A stretch of 42,511 nucleotides of DNA from Oscillospiraceae bacterium (lineage in GTDB: Bacteria > Bacillota > Clostridia > Oscillospirales > Ruminococcaceae): positions 1 through 42,511 of the forward strand of contig CAAGEZ010000015.1 in assembly GCA_900768995.1 (NCBI GenBank), in the 5' to 3' direction. Below are positions 33,299 to 39,988 of this stretch, in pieces. A program made the translations under genes and the position numbers. The notes below the pieces were generated by a model, which worked only from the letters and a program-made list of their open reading frames with translations, did not search any database and had not been told where the DNA came from. Each line of letters begins with the position of its first letter. Within the stretch, counting starts at the first letter, position 1.

Positions 33299-33496
33299 TT
33301 ACTCATATTTAGCGACAACCATAAGCAAGCCCAGGGAGCAAAAGCAAACGCCTGCGGTGATGTCATTGCAGCCATATTCAAGATTGATACGGCTGACAAG
33401 TATTCCATACAGTATTGCACCGATACCGCAAAGCCTGTTTTTCACCGACTCTGTGATCTGCGTTCTGTGTGTCTGTCTGCGGCGGTATGTATTCAC
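33299..33496 (-). CDS. Small membrane protein
   Basis: A 65-aa protein with a basic N-terminus (NTYRRRQTHRTQ), then two hydrophobic segments: GIGAILYGILVSRI and ITAGVCFCSLGLLMVVA. The start is GTG, with AAGGGGTG 7 nt upstream. It lies between the HicA-like gene and the 132-aa gene on the same strand. Function unknown. Confidence 0.5.
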   Translation of the reverse strand: MNTYRRRQTHRTQITESVKNRLCGIGAILYGILVSRINLEYGCNDITAGVCFCSLGLLMVVAKYE

Positions 33497-33523
33497 CGAA
33501 CAACACCCCTTTTCAATGTGGTG

Positions 33524-33715
33524 TCAAGCCCGTTTTTCCTTGATGATACGGGCAAAAAGCACCTTGTTAATGCTCTTGCTGTGGGTGGGAATGCTTATGC
33601 TTGTCTGTCCGTTGGTGTATATCTTGTGACCGCCTTTTCCCGCTCTTGTGAATTGATACCCGTTTGCGGTGAGAATGGCAAGTGCTTCACGGGTGGCAAA
33701 TTCCTTGATGTGCAA
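33524..33715 (-). CDS. HicA-like toxin (YcfA family), apparently without HicB
   Basis: A 63-aa protein with the HicA dsRBD-like fold signature: REALAILTANGYQFTRAGKGGHKIYTNGQ, with the catalytic-type His in GGHKIY, and TSISIPTHSKSINKVLFARIIK. HicA toxins cleave mRNA. It starts at TTG, with GGAG 8 nt upstream. The expected HicB antitoxin is not adjacent: both neighbours are unrelated. A + strand promoter and short transcript overlap its upstream region (33743-33852), which could be an RNA regulator. Confidence 0.72.
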   Translation of the reverse strand: MHIKEFATREALAILTANGYQFTRAGKGGHKIYTNGQTSISIPTHSKSINKVLFARIIKEKRA

Positions 33716-33742
33716 AATCTCAGCTCCTTTATAAAATATTAC

Positions 33743-33852
33743 TTGACATTTTGGGCGGTCAGTGATACCATATGTATATAACCGCCCTTTTGCGTGGTGT
33801 GGTTTATGTGCCCTTATAAGAACGGCAATTCTTACAAGGGCTTTTCTTTTTT
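33743..33852 (+). ncRNA. Candidate small RNA transcribed between hicA and the coiled-coil gene
   Basis: TTGACA (33743-33748), 17 bp, TACCAT (33766-33771), then about 65 nt without an ORF, then a terminator GCCCTTATAAGAA/TTCTTACAAGGGC (33810-33841) with TTTTCTTTTTT, all on the + strand. Both flanking genes run the other way, so this terminator has no protein gene to serve. GGGCGGT...ACCGCCC (33753-33787) adds a further dyad. Confidence 0.5.
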
Positions 33853-34126
33853 ACCGAACAGTCAACCGCTCATATGTGGACGGTTTGAGAAACGCCGTGT
33901 AGATGTCGGGGGCTGCTTCTGAGAGTGCCTTGCTGTCAATGCGGTTTGTTGTGACTGTTGCGAGACTGCAACGGTATTCGCCAACCGTGAGCTTGTCAAG
34001 CTCCTGCGTTCTCATCTCAGACTTGACGATATTTTCAAGCTCTGAAATTCTTGCCTCTGCCTCTTCTTTGAGAAGCTTATACTCTTTAAGCTCCTTGATT
34101 ACTGCGTGAAGTTCGTTTGTACTCAT
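33851..34126 (-). CDS. Phage/element-type coiled-coil protein
   Basis: A 91-aa protein. Residues 5-40 form a charged coiled coil (ELHAVIKELKEYKLLKEEAEARISELENIV), and the rest (KLTVGEYRCSLATVTTNRIDSKALSEAAPDIYTAFLKPSTYERLTVR) matches a small family common in Firmicutes prophages and conjugative elements, where GEY...TVT..RIDSKAL is conserved. The function is not established to my knowledge. GGAGG precedes the ATG. The 83-bp gap to the next upstream gene has no visible promoter, so it is probably in the same leftward transcript from 34514. Confidence 0.75.
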   Translation of the reverse strand: MSTNELHAVIKELKEYKLLKEEAEARISELENIVKSEMRTQELDKLTVGEYRCSLATVTTNRIDSKALSEAAPDIYTAFLKPSTYERLTVR

Positions 34127-34208
34127 TGTGATGTACCTCCATATGATTTTTTAGGTCTTTGCCTATGGGATAGGGTTGATAGGCTCAGCCCTTTAAAAGC
34201 CGCTGGGG

Positions 34209-34430
34209 TCAGTGCCGTTTGTACATTCTGAAAACGTGTGAGAGCTGTTCGGTTAATTCTCTATATTCGTCAACTGAAATGTAATCAATATCTAAAAGCG
34301 TTTCTAAAGATGCACTCGCCTTATCTTCAAAGGCAGAATAAAACCTTCCGCCCTCTCGGTAAGATTTAGCGGCAAGAGCAACATAAAAGCGTAATGTTTG
34401 AACCTTGTTCATAAGTGAATAAATAGTCAT
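34209..34430 (-). CDS. Small hypothetical protein, first gene of the leftward switch operon
   Basis: A 73-aa, probably helical protein (TIYSLMNKVQTLRFYVALAAKSYREGG, YRELTEQLSHVFRMYKRH), not recognised. AGAAGGAG lies 8 nt before the ATG. It is the first gene transcribed from the divergent promoter at 34486-34514, directly under the TGTACA boxes. Confidence 0.6.
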   Translation of the reverse strand: MTIYSLMNKVQTLRFYVALAAKSYREGGRFYSAFEDKASASLETLLDIDYISVDEYRELTEQLSHVFRMYKRH

Positions 34431-34485
34431 TTTTCATTCTCCTTCTGAGCTTTTCGCTCTGTTGTGATGTCCTTTACTGTATTTT

Positions 34486-34568
34486 ATTGTACATCAATTC
34501 GTGTACAAAGTCAATATGCTATATAAACGAATCAATGTACAAATTTTTGTGCATTTTGTACATTGATA
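34486..34568. promoter_or_regulatory. Divergent promoters with TGTACA operators (phage-like switch)
   Basis: Leftward promoter: TTGACT (34509-34514), 17 bp, TACAAT (34486-34491). Rightward promoter: TTGATA (34563-34568), 17 bp, TATAAT (34586-34591). TTGTACA/TGTACAA boxes occur at 34487-34493, 34502-34508, 34536-34542 and 34556-34562, the last two in a 13-bp perfect inverted repeat (34531-34567), overlapping the -10, spacer and -35 regions. The adjacent HTH gene is the obvious binder. Confidence 0.8.
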
Positions 34569-34623
34569 AATTTACATATATAATGTATAATGATAATGGA
34601 TTATTATATAGGAGGGCTGAAAA

Positions 34624-34845
34624 ATGACAGTATCAGCAATAATAAAAGATAGGTTAAAAGAAATAGGAATGACACAAACTGAACTTGCTACAAAACTTAA
34701 TACAACACGTCAAAACTTCAATAATAAAATGTCCCGTGATAATTTCTCTGCAAAAGAACTGTATGAGATATCAAAAATACTTGAAACAGAATTAACTATG
34801 ATAGATAACACGGGGAAAAAGTATAATATATCATATGATAAGTAA
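34624..34845 (+). CDS. Small HTH regulator (Cro/CI type)
   Basis: A 73-aa XRE-family protein, almost all HTH: IIKDRLKEIGMTQTELATKLNTTRQNFNNKMSRDNFSAKELYEISKILE. No sensor or peptidase domain, so Cro-like. AGGAGG precedes the ATG. It sits beside a divergent promoter region with several TGTACA boxes, and another copy of the same promoter-operator follows its stop (34855-34931). It is likely a repressor of all three promoters. Confidence 0.88.
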   Translation: MTVSAIIKDRLKEIGMTQTELATKLNTTRQNFNNKMSRDNFSAKELYEISKILETELTMIDNTGKKYNISYDK

Positions 34846-34902
34846 ACTATATCGTGTACAAAATAAACAAAATCAAGCTACTATCTTTATATAAATAGTG
34901 CA

Positions 34903-34931
34903 TTGACTTTGTAAACTATTCGATGTACAAT
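34903..34931 (+). promoter_or_regulatory. J-domain gene promoter with TGTACA box
   Basis: TTGACT (34903-34908), 17 bp, TACAAT (34926-34931). It is nearly the same sequence as the leftward switch promoter. TGTACAA boxes lie at 34855-34861 and 34924-34930. Confidence 0.8.
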
Positions 34932-34987
34932 AATATCAAGAAATAAATCAAAAGAGCAACAGCTCAGAAATGGAAGGTCTTGATATT

Positions 34988-35488
34988 ATGTTAAAATGGT
35001 TCAAAGCAGCACACACAATAGAGGACGTAAAGCACACATACCGCACACTTTGCAAACAGTACCACCCCGACATTCACGGCGCAGCAACCGAGGAAATAAT
35101 GAAGGAGATAAACGCCGAGTATGAGACAGCCTTCAATCACTTCAAGAACATTCACGCCGACACCGATGGCAACACATACACCGCAGAAACCGACAGCACC
35201 GAGACCCCCGAGGAGTTCCGCAAGATAATAGAGTCACTCATAAGCTGTGACGGTCTTGTAATTGAGCTTGTCGGCAAGTGGATATGGTGCAGCGGCAACA
35301 CATACAGCTACAAAGAGATATTGAAGTCACTGCACTTTATGTTCTCAAAGAATAAAAAAGCTTGGTACTGGCACAGACCCGAGGACGGCACACGCAACCG
35401 CAAGAAAATGACACTTGACGAAATAAAAGACCTTTACGGCTGCACAGAGTTTAAAACTCAGCACACTGCACGGATAACAACCGCATAA
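34988..35488 (+). CDS. J-domain protein (DnaJ-like)
   Basis: A 166-aa protein with an N-terminal J domain: LKWFKAAHTIEDVKHTYRTLCKQYHPDIHG with the HPD motif at 26-28, which would stimulate the ATPase of DnaK. An acidic linker (about 55-75) leads to a C-terminal domain IELVGKWIWCSGNTYSYKEILKSLHFMFSKNKKAWYWH that I know from similar proteins on Firmicutes mobile elements. The start is ATG 34988, with GGAAGG upstream; the ATG at 34970 lacks an SD. Its promoter carries the element's own TGTACA boxes, and a terminator follows. Confidence 0.85.
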   Translation: MLKWFKAAHTIEDVKHTYRTLCKQYHPDIHGAATEEIMKEINAEYETAFNHFKNIHADTDGNTYTAETDSTETPEEFRKIIESLISCDGLVIELVGKWIWCSGNTYSYKEILKSLHFMFSKNKKAWYWHRPEDGTRNRKKMTLDEIKDLYGCTEFKTQHTARITTA

Positions 35489-35497
35489 AAAAATAGA

Positions 35498-35529
35498 GAG
35501 CTTGCCAAGTTTGGCGGCTCCCTTTTTTT
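35498..35529 (+). terminator. Terminator of the J-domain gene
   Basis: GAGC-TT-GCCAA-GT-TTGGC-G-GCTC, then CCTTTTTTT. Confidence 0.8.
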
Positions 35530-35545
35530 GTTTTGGTGGGCGTGG

Positions 35546-35737
35546 CTCTCAGAGCTGCTACAAGGGGCGTGAGAGCGTTCTTGCGTTTGGTGGGTAATTT
35601 CCACCAACAAGCAAATTAAAGGACTGTAGAGGGCGTTTCTGTTCGTTCTGTGGGGTGCTGTTGGTATAAAGATAAGAATACCGTCGCAATTCACGACGGT
35701 AGTTTTTATAGCTATTACCCTCTCAGAGCTGCTACAA
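35546..35737. repeat. 18-bp direct repeats, 174 bp apart
   Basis: CTCTCAGAGCTGCTACAA occurs exactly at 35546-35563 and 35720-35737. Between them lie a GGTGG/CCACC hairpin and, at 35680-35709, ACCGTCG/CGACGGT followed by AGTTTTTAT. There is no third copy, so it is not a CRISPR array. No gene is seen in 35530-36082. Confidence 0.6.
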
Positions 35738-36082
35738 TGCACTGTGCGGGGCTTTGTGGGTGAATTGGTGTAATTATACTAATTTTGACAACGTGGCTTG
35801 TGGGGCTTGCTGGCGGGCTGTATGAGTGTGTTGTGTGTTGGGTGAGAAGTGAAGCAGATTTATTACAAGGCTTATATCCTACTAATTCGGTATGATATAA
35901 ATAAAAGCAAGGCTATATCTATCAAAAATAATACTATACCGCAGGGGTGTATTTTACAAATAAATACACTCTTATTTTCCTATACTATGGTAGTAACTAA
36001 ATTTTCAACACACCCCTTAATTGACAGCAACATCTATTTCCCCGTAACACCGCCGCTTCAATGGCATTTAACAGCTCAACGC

Positions 36083-36289
36083 CTAATTATCGTCGAGTTG
36101 TTCAGCGATTTCATCTTGTGATAATGTGGGTAGGCGATTATCGCCGACCCTCTTATGCTGGTTATCACCAAGCTTATACCCGCACAACGCCACATATTCC
36201 GTCGCAATTTTTCTCTGCTTTGCGTCGTCGTTTTTCGTGCGCCCGAAATTCGCCATTACAATGTTGTCCACAACGGACAACGGGAGCAT
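36083..36289 (-). pseudogene. N-terminal remnant of a ParB-like or element DNA-binding protein
   Basis: A 68-codon leftward frame reads VVDNIVMANFGRTKND, KIATEYVALCGYKLGDNQ and LSQDEIAEQLDDN, then stops. The spacing of a KIAxEY-like helix, GDNQ and QDEIAEQL resembles the middle of ParB-like or methylase-associated proteins of mobile elements, where an HTH would follow the last motif. Here it ends at once, so this is probably a truncated gene. No SD precedes its ATG. Confidence 0.4.
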
Positions 36290-36301
36290 TAAAAATTTTT
36301 C

Positions 36302-36382
36302 TTGACAATTTCGTATTGTTATGATATAATATAGTAGAAGATTAATGCACTGTTTTCAAAATCATTAAACACAGTGCATTAA
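36302..36382 (+). promoter_or_regulatory. Promoter and inverted-repeat leader of the GNAT pair
   Basis: TTGACA (36302-36307), 17 bp, TATAAT (36325-36330): full consensus. TTAATGCACTGT (36342-36353) and ACAGTGCATTAA (36371-36382) form a perfect 12-bp inverted repeat starting about 5 nt after the expected transcription start. It could be the operator for the antitoxin or an RNA hairpin. Confidence 0.85.
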
Positions 36383-36423
36383 GCACTTCAAAAACACATA
36401 AAATAATTTAAGGAGGTATTTTT

Positions 36424-36576
36424 ATGGCAACACAAATAGCATCAACACCAGTTATTAAAAACAAAGAAGTTATTACGGCAATTATAAGAGAAGTCAATAA
36501 AAAGCCTTCTCAGAAATCAAAGATCGGCGCTAAGAAGCTGGAAGAAAAATTTGGTAAGATGATTATTAAGCTATGA
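36424..36576 (+). CDS. 50-aa protein, putative antitoxin of the GNAT pair
   Basis: A 50-codon gene starting MATQIASTPVIKNKEVITAI and ending KKLEEKFGKMIIKL, with a perfect AAGGAGG 7 nt before the ATG. It overlaps the acetyltransferase start by ATGA (36573-36576). It is basic and probably two helices, with no ribbon-helix-helix or HTH clearly visible. Similar small ORFs of this shape precede GNAT genes in other Firmicutes, and known GNAT toxins (TacT, AtaT) have a small upstream antitoxin. Function is inferred from arrangement, not from a recognised domain. Confidence 0.6.
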   Translation: MATQIASTPVIKNKEVITAIIREVNKKPSQKSKIGAKKLEEKFGKMIIKL

Positions 36577-37166
36577 ATATAGAAATAACTAAGTTAAGTC
36601 AAGAGCATCTGCCTTTGGTGGATGCTTTTACTTGTGTGGAAAATAATGAACAATTAGCTGGACATAATTCAAAAACTCGTAGGCGAATTATTAATCATTC
36701 TAAGGAAATGGATGATTTTTTAAAAGATGAAGCTTACGAAGAACAGGATAAAAATCTTAACGTTACATATTTGTTTGTTGACGAAGATAATAATCAAATT
36801 GCAGGATATGTTTCATTATGTAGCGATTGTATCAAGTTAGAGTCAGAAGAAAAAGATCAATTAGAACTGTCATATACTACTATTCCCGCAATTAAAATTG
36901 CTCGGTTAGCTGTTAATAATCAATACAAAGGCAAAGGTCTTGGTAAAACTTTAATTAAATTTTCAGCATATATTGCAAATAAAGTTCAATCAATTTGCGG
37001 CTTGGTATTTCTAACTTTAGATTGTTATGAACATAGGCTGTCATTTTATGAGAAAAATGGTTTTGTAAAAAATAGTATTCAACCAATTCAATTACCCTAT
37101 GATTCGCCTATAAGTATGAGAATATTGTTAAGTGATTATCTTGATACTATTGAAAATGATATTTAA
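36573..37166 (+). CDS. GNAT acetyltransferase, probable TacT-like toxin
   Basis: A 197-aa GNAT-fold protein. The acetyl-CoA loop QYKGKGLG (117-124) follows IKIARLAVNNQ, and CYEHRLSFYEKNGF (151-164) carries a Tyr (159) at the position of the catalytic Tyr of tRNA-acetylating toxins. It starts inside the stop of the 50-aa gene, so translation is coupled. TacT/AtaT toxins acetylate aminoacyl-tRNA. An ordinary GNAT enzyme is the alternative. Its codons are much more AT-rich than the core genes, suggesting acquisition. It is followed by a terminator at 37209. Confidence 0.75.
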   Translation: MNIEITKLSQEHLPLVDAFTCVENNEQLAGHNSKTRRRIINHSKEMDDFLKDEAYEEQDKNLNVTYLFVDEDNNQIAGYVSLCSDCIKLESEEKDQLELSYTTIPAIKIARLAVNNQYKGKGLGKTLIKFSAYIANKVQSICGLVFLTLDCYEHRLSFYEKNGFVKNSIQPIQLPYDSPISMRILLSDYLDTIENDI

Positions 37167-37208
37167 AGCGGCTTTGTTTTGTCCTTTTTTATTATAGTCC
37201 TAACATCT

Positions 37209-37250
37209 GGGAGCGGTTTTAACGTTGTGTTAATTCTGCTCCTTGTTTTT
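37209..37250 (+). terminator. Terminator of the GNAT operon
   Basis: GGAGC (37210-37214) pairs with GCTCC (37238-37242), extended by an inner AAC/GTT stem, and is followed by TTGTTTTTT. Confidence 0.7.
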
Positions 37251-38400
37251 TATGAAAAGTGAAAATCAAAGTGGCAGTTTTGCTATATATTATATAAATA
37301 GTGACTCAGATACAGTCCCAGCACAGGACTCAGCCAGTGTCAATAATAGTGACTGCAATAGCCACTGCTTCAATTCAATTCTTGTCAAGAAAAAATTATT
37401 AAGTGCAGTTTCTTTTGCTTCTTTTCTTTTTCGCAAGGGGCATAAAAGCTGTAAGGAGCGCAGCGACTGTAGGCTTTTTGACCCGAAAAGAAAAGAAGAT
37501 ATATAAAGGGCTGTTGCTCCGTTGGCTGTAGTGGCTGTGATGAAAGGTCGGAAAACACGACCTTAGCACAGGCAGACGGCAAAACAACGTACATCTGTCG
37601 TAGTGACTCGGTACTTCACGACTCACTATGATAAGAGCAAAAGTGACTCGGTGAACGAATCGTTCTGTCAAATGTCAAGTCAGTAGTCAACTTGATACCG
37701 TCACGGTATTGACTTTATAATATAATAAGGGAGCGGTTACAGTCTCAGTCCGTGACTCCCTAAAACAGGGACTCTACTCAGAGCTTGGCAGTATATAGTG
37801 ATAGGTCAATAGTTGGTTCTTATCACTGACTGTATGTAGTATAGTTGGAAGTGATACGTTTCAAGTCATTAGTCCTTGGCTTATTATAGTAGTATATTAT
37901 ATAGTAGTCAGTGGCTTTGCTCTCGGCTCTGAGTGCTTGAAATCGGGCTTGCTGTCTCTTGTGGTCAGTGATGAATCTACTCGGTGACATTATCATTGCT
38001 TGGCAATTGGCTATGGTGCGAGGGGAAATTCATCGTTCGCAAAGTAGTTGCTCACGATGTTTCTCACAACATACGTTGTTCGAAAAGTAATATTAATCCT
38101 TTGCCTTGTCACTTGTTGCTTCTTGGGGTTGTTGTGGCAGTGGGTCGGAGGGGAGGTGCGGAGGTATAAATAATAGAGGGGGAGCGGGTCAAAAAAGTGC
38201 CGAAAACGCAGGCAGGATAAGGCTTTTCTGCACTTTAGGTTATGGCAAAAAATGTCGAGTACGTAAAATGCGGGAAAATGCAGACCACATCTAACAAAAG
38301 TCGCATTTTTCGGCTCTTTTTTTATGGCAAAAAATGTCGAGTCAGTATCTGAAACGATGTTAGTTTCTAAAAGATACTATAGGAAACTAAGCCGAGTAAA
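37251..38400. other. 1.1-kb gene-free region rich in repeats and dyads
   Basis: No credible gene. AGTGACT words recur (37300, 37348, 37602 and 37642; the last two are exact copies of AGTGACTCGGT). ATACCG-TCA-CGGTAT (37695-37709) lies in a promoter-like TTGATA-N18-TATAAT (37692-37721). A GGGAG.../...CTCCC stem follows near 37729-37765. AAAGTGC.../...GCACTTT (about 38195-38235) lies further right. It could be a replication or transfer origin, a ncRNA locus or decayed DNA. Confidence 0.4.
38240..38342. repeat. 21-bp direct repeats, 82 bp apart
   Basis: A 21-bp word starting TTATGGCAAAAAATG and ending TCGAGT occurs exactly at 38240-38260 and 38322-38342. The second copy directly follows GCATTTTTCGGC-TC-TTTTTTT, whose GCCGAAAA partner lies at about 38197, a possible long terminator stem. 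Confidence 0.6.
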
Positions 38401-38419
38401 GCTATTTCAGATCATATAG

Positions 38420-38865
38420 ATGAAGATGACAAACTCAATAGCAAAACGCTATCGAAAAGACGTGGCTGAGATATTGGGATATGCAAAAGCAAGAAATGCC
38501 ATTATGTCACACTTTGATGACGAAGATAAAAAGGACGCCCCAATTCAGGGCACCCTTGGCGGAACACAGCAAATGACCATTATCACGGCGAGCCTTGGTT
38601 CGTGGGAAAGGACGTGGCGAGCGTTCTTGGCTATGCAAAGCCAGAAAATGCGATATCAAATCATGTTGATTTAGAGGATAAAACCACCACCCTGATTCAG
38701 GGGACTGGTTCCAATTACAAATCTCAGGCAGTAATCATTAACGAATCGGGCCTCTACTCCCTTATTCTCTCCAGCAAGCTGCCCACGGCAAAACATAAAA
38801 ATAGAACGTCAAAAAATTTTTTCTCAAATCCCTTGACATCCTTAAAAATATCCAGTATAATATAG
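38420..38865 (+). pseudogene. Tandem broken BRO-N antirepressor fragments
   Basis: Two copies of part of a BRO-N domain in two reading frames. First: KDVAEILGYAKARNAIMSHFDDEDK (38457 on) and then GGTQQMTII. Second, in another frame from about 38598: EPWFVGKDVASVLGYAKPENAISNHVDLEDK, then NESGLYSLILSSKLPTAK, breaking off near 38795. Each has the family's WF.GKDVA.xLGYAKPxxAI...HVDxEDK core, but the C-terminal part of phage antirepressors is missing. This is a decayed, internally duplicated phage gene. Confidence 0.75.
38833..38861 (+). promoter_or_regulatory. Promoter for the 39.1-41.2 kb operon
   Basis: TTGACA (38833-38838), 17 bp, TATAAT (38856-38861): full consensus, giving a leader of about 190 nt. 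Confidence 0.85.
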
Positions 38866-38888
38866 TTACAGAACAAAAGCTCTATAGA

Positions 38889-38952
38889 TTTTTATCCATT
38901 ATGATTATACCAGATATATTATCGATAAATATAGGTATATTTTATGGATAAA
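38889..38952 (+). promoter_or_regulatory. Long stem-loop in the leader of the 39.1-kb gene
   Basis: TTTTATCCAT (38889-38898) pairs perfectly with ATGGATAAAA (38943-38952), with an inner ATACC/GGTAT stem and an ATCGAT centre. It is a leader structure without a T run, and could be copy-control-like or RNA-stabilising. Confidence 0.5.
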
Positions 38953-39082
38953 ATGTAAACTTTGCTTTGCTCTGAATTTTACTGTGGGGGGTAAGTCCAA
39001 TGTAACAGAACGTATGCATTTAAAAACTATACTATTATTAATGGAGGTAAATCCGTATGAACAAAAAAGGAATGGTGCACGT

Positions 39083-39976
39083 ATGGGGAATTACTCAGCT
39101 TGCGTATATAGCAACGATACGGGCGAAGTTTTCGGCATATACGAAGGTATAGACCCGAAAGCCGTCAGAAGGCTGACCTATCAGCCGACTGAGAAACAGC
39201 GTAAAGCCCAACAAAATTACGCTGAAAAACAAAGCAAATATGAATGCTTCAAGGCAGTACACGGAATGGATGAGTTTTTTATGTATGTATTCGGTGAAAA
39301 TTTAAATATGTCCGATCTGACAGCTCAGACTGCCGCAAGGCTTATGTACCTTGCAAGCTGGCTCACTTATGACAATAACTGTTTAAAGGTCAACAACGCT
39401 GTAATGAGCCGTGAGCAGATGAAAAAGCTTATGAAGCTCAGAGACAGGACTTTTACAAATTTCCTCAAAGAGGTCACAGATGCGGGATATCTTATTAAAG
39501 ATAATGACTGCTACAGACTCAACGATGACATTTTTAAAAGGGGCAAGGTCGAACTCCACGCTCCTCTTGATGAAAAGCGTTTCGGCAGAATATACATAAA
39601 GGGTATTCGTGATCTGTACGAAATGACACCGCAGGAAAAGCACAAGCACTTAGGCTATATTTTTAAGCTTATTCCGTTTGTGAGCAGGAAATACAATATT
39701 ATCTGTCATAACCCTCTTGAAACCGACAGGAACAAAATTATTCCTATGACCGTCGGAGAATTCTGCGATGCTATAGGGTATAACAGAAATCAAGCTTCAA
39801 GACTGATAAAAATATACGATAGTATAACCTTTATGGTCGACGGGAAAGAATGCTGCTTCTGTGCGTACAGATATGCACCCAAAAAAGAGAATATGCGTTT
39901 CTATGTAAACCCTGTGGTTTTCTTTGCGGGCGATGATTACGAACTGGTCGAAATTCTGGAAATACTTTTCGTATAA
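39083..39976 (+). CDS. Winged-helix element protein, possibly replication-related
   Basis: A protein of 297 aa from ATG 39083. The central part (about 75-160) looks like a winged helix: AARLMYLASWLTYDNNCL, MSREQMKKLMKLRDRTFTNFLKEVTDAGYLIKDNDCYRLNDDIFKRGKV. The FxRG pattern is seen in plasmid and phage replication or control proteins of Firmicutes. A second HTH-like segment is MTVGEFCDAIGYNRNQASRLIKIY. The start is uncertain: the only strong SD (GGAGG, 39043-39047) serves ATG 39057 in another frame, which stops at 39152. ATG 39041 is in frame but contains that SD. A 1-base deletion near 39083 is possible. The next gene is 12 bp downstream. Confidence 0.6.
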   Translation: MGNYSACVYSNDTGEVFGIYEGIDPKAVRRLTYQPTEKQRKAQQNYAEKQSKYECFKAVHGMDEFFMYVFGENLNMSDLTAQTAARLMYLASWLTYDNNCLKVNNAVMSREQMKKLMKLRDRTFTNFLKEVTDAGYLIKDNDCYRLNDDIFKRGKVELHAPLDEKRFGRIYIKGIRDLYEMTPQEKHKHLGYIFKLIPFVSRKYNIICHNPLETDRNKIIPMTVGEFCDAIGYNRNQASRLIKIYDSITFMVDGKECCFCAYRYAPKKENMRFYVNPVVFFAGDDYELVEILEILFV

Positions 39977-39988
39977 GAGGTTTGCCCT

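Noticed and set aside
35546..35737. CRISPR array
   Set aside because: Only two repeat copies with a 156-bp interval, and no cas genes.
35849..36121. 90-codon + strand frame
   Set aside because: No SD, low-complexity composition, and it overlaps the ParB-like remnant on the other strand.
37243..37506. 87-codon + strand frame after the GNAT gene
   Set aside because: It starts inside the terminator, has no SD, and lies in repeat-rich DNA.
37984..38169. Frame containing LLGNWLWCEGK, resembling part of the J-domain protein's C-terminal domain
   Set aside because: The likeness (LVGKWIWCSG) covers only about 10 residues and no flanking similarity was seen, so it is too weak to call a remnant.
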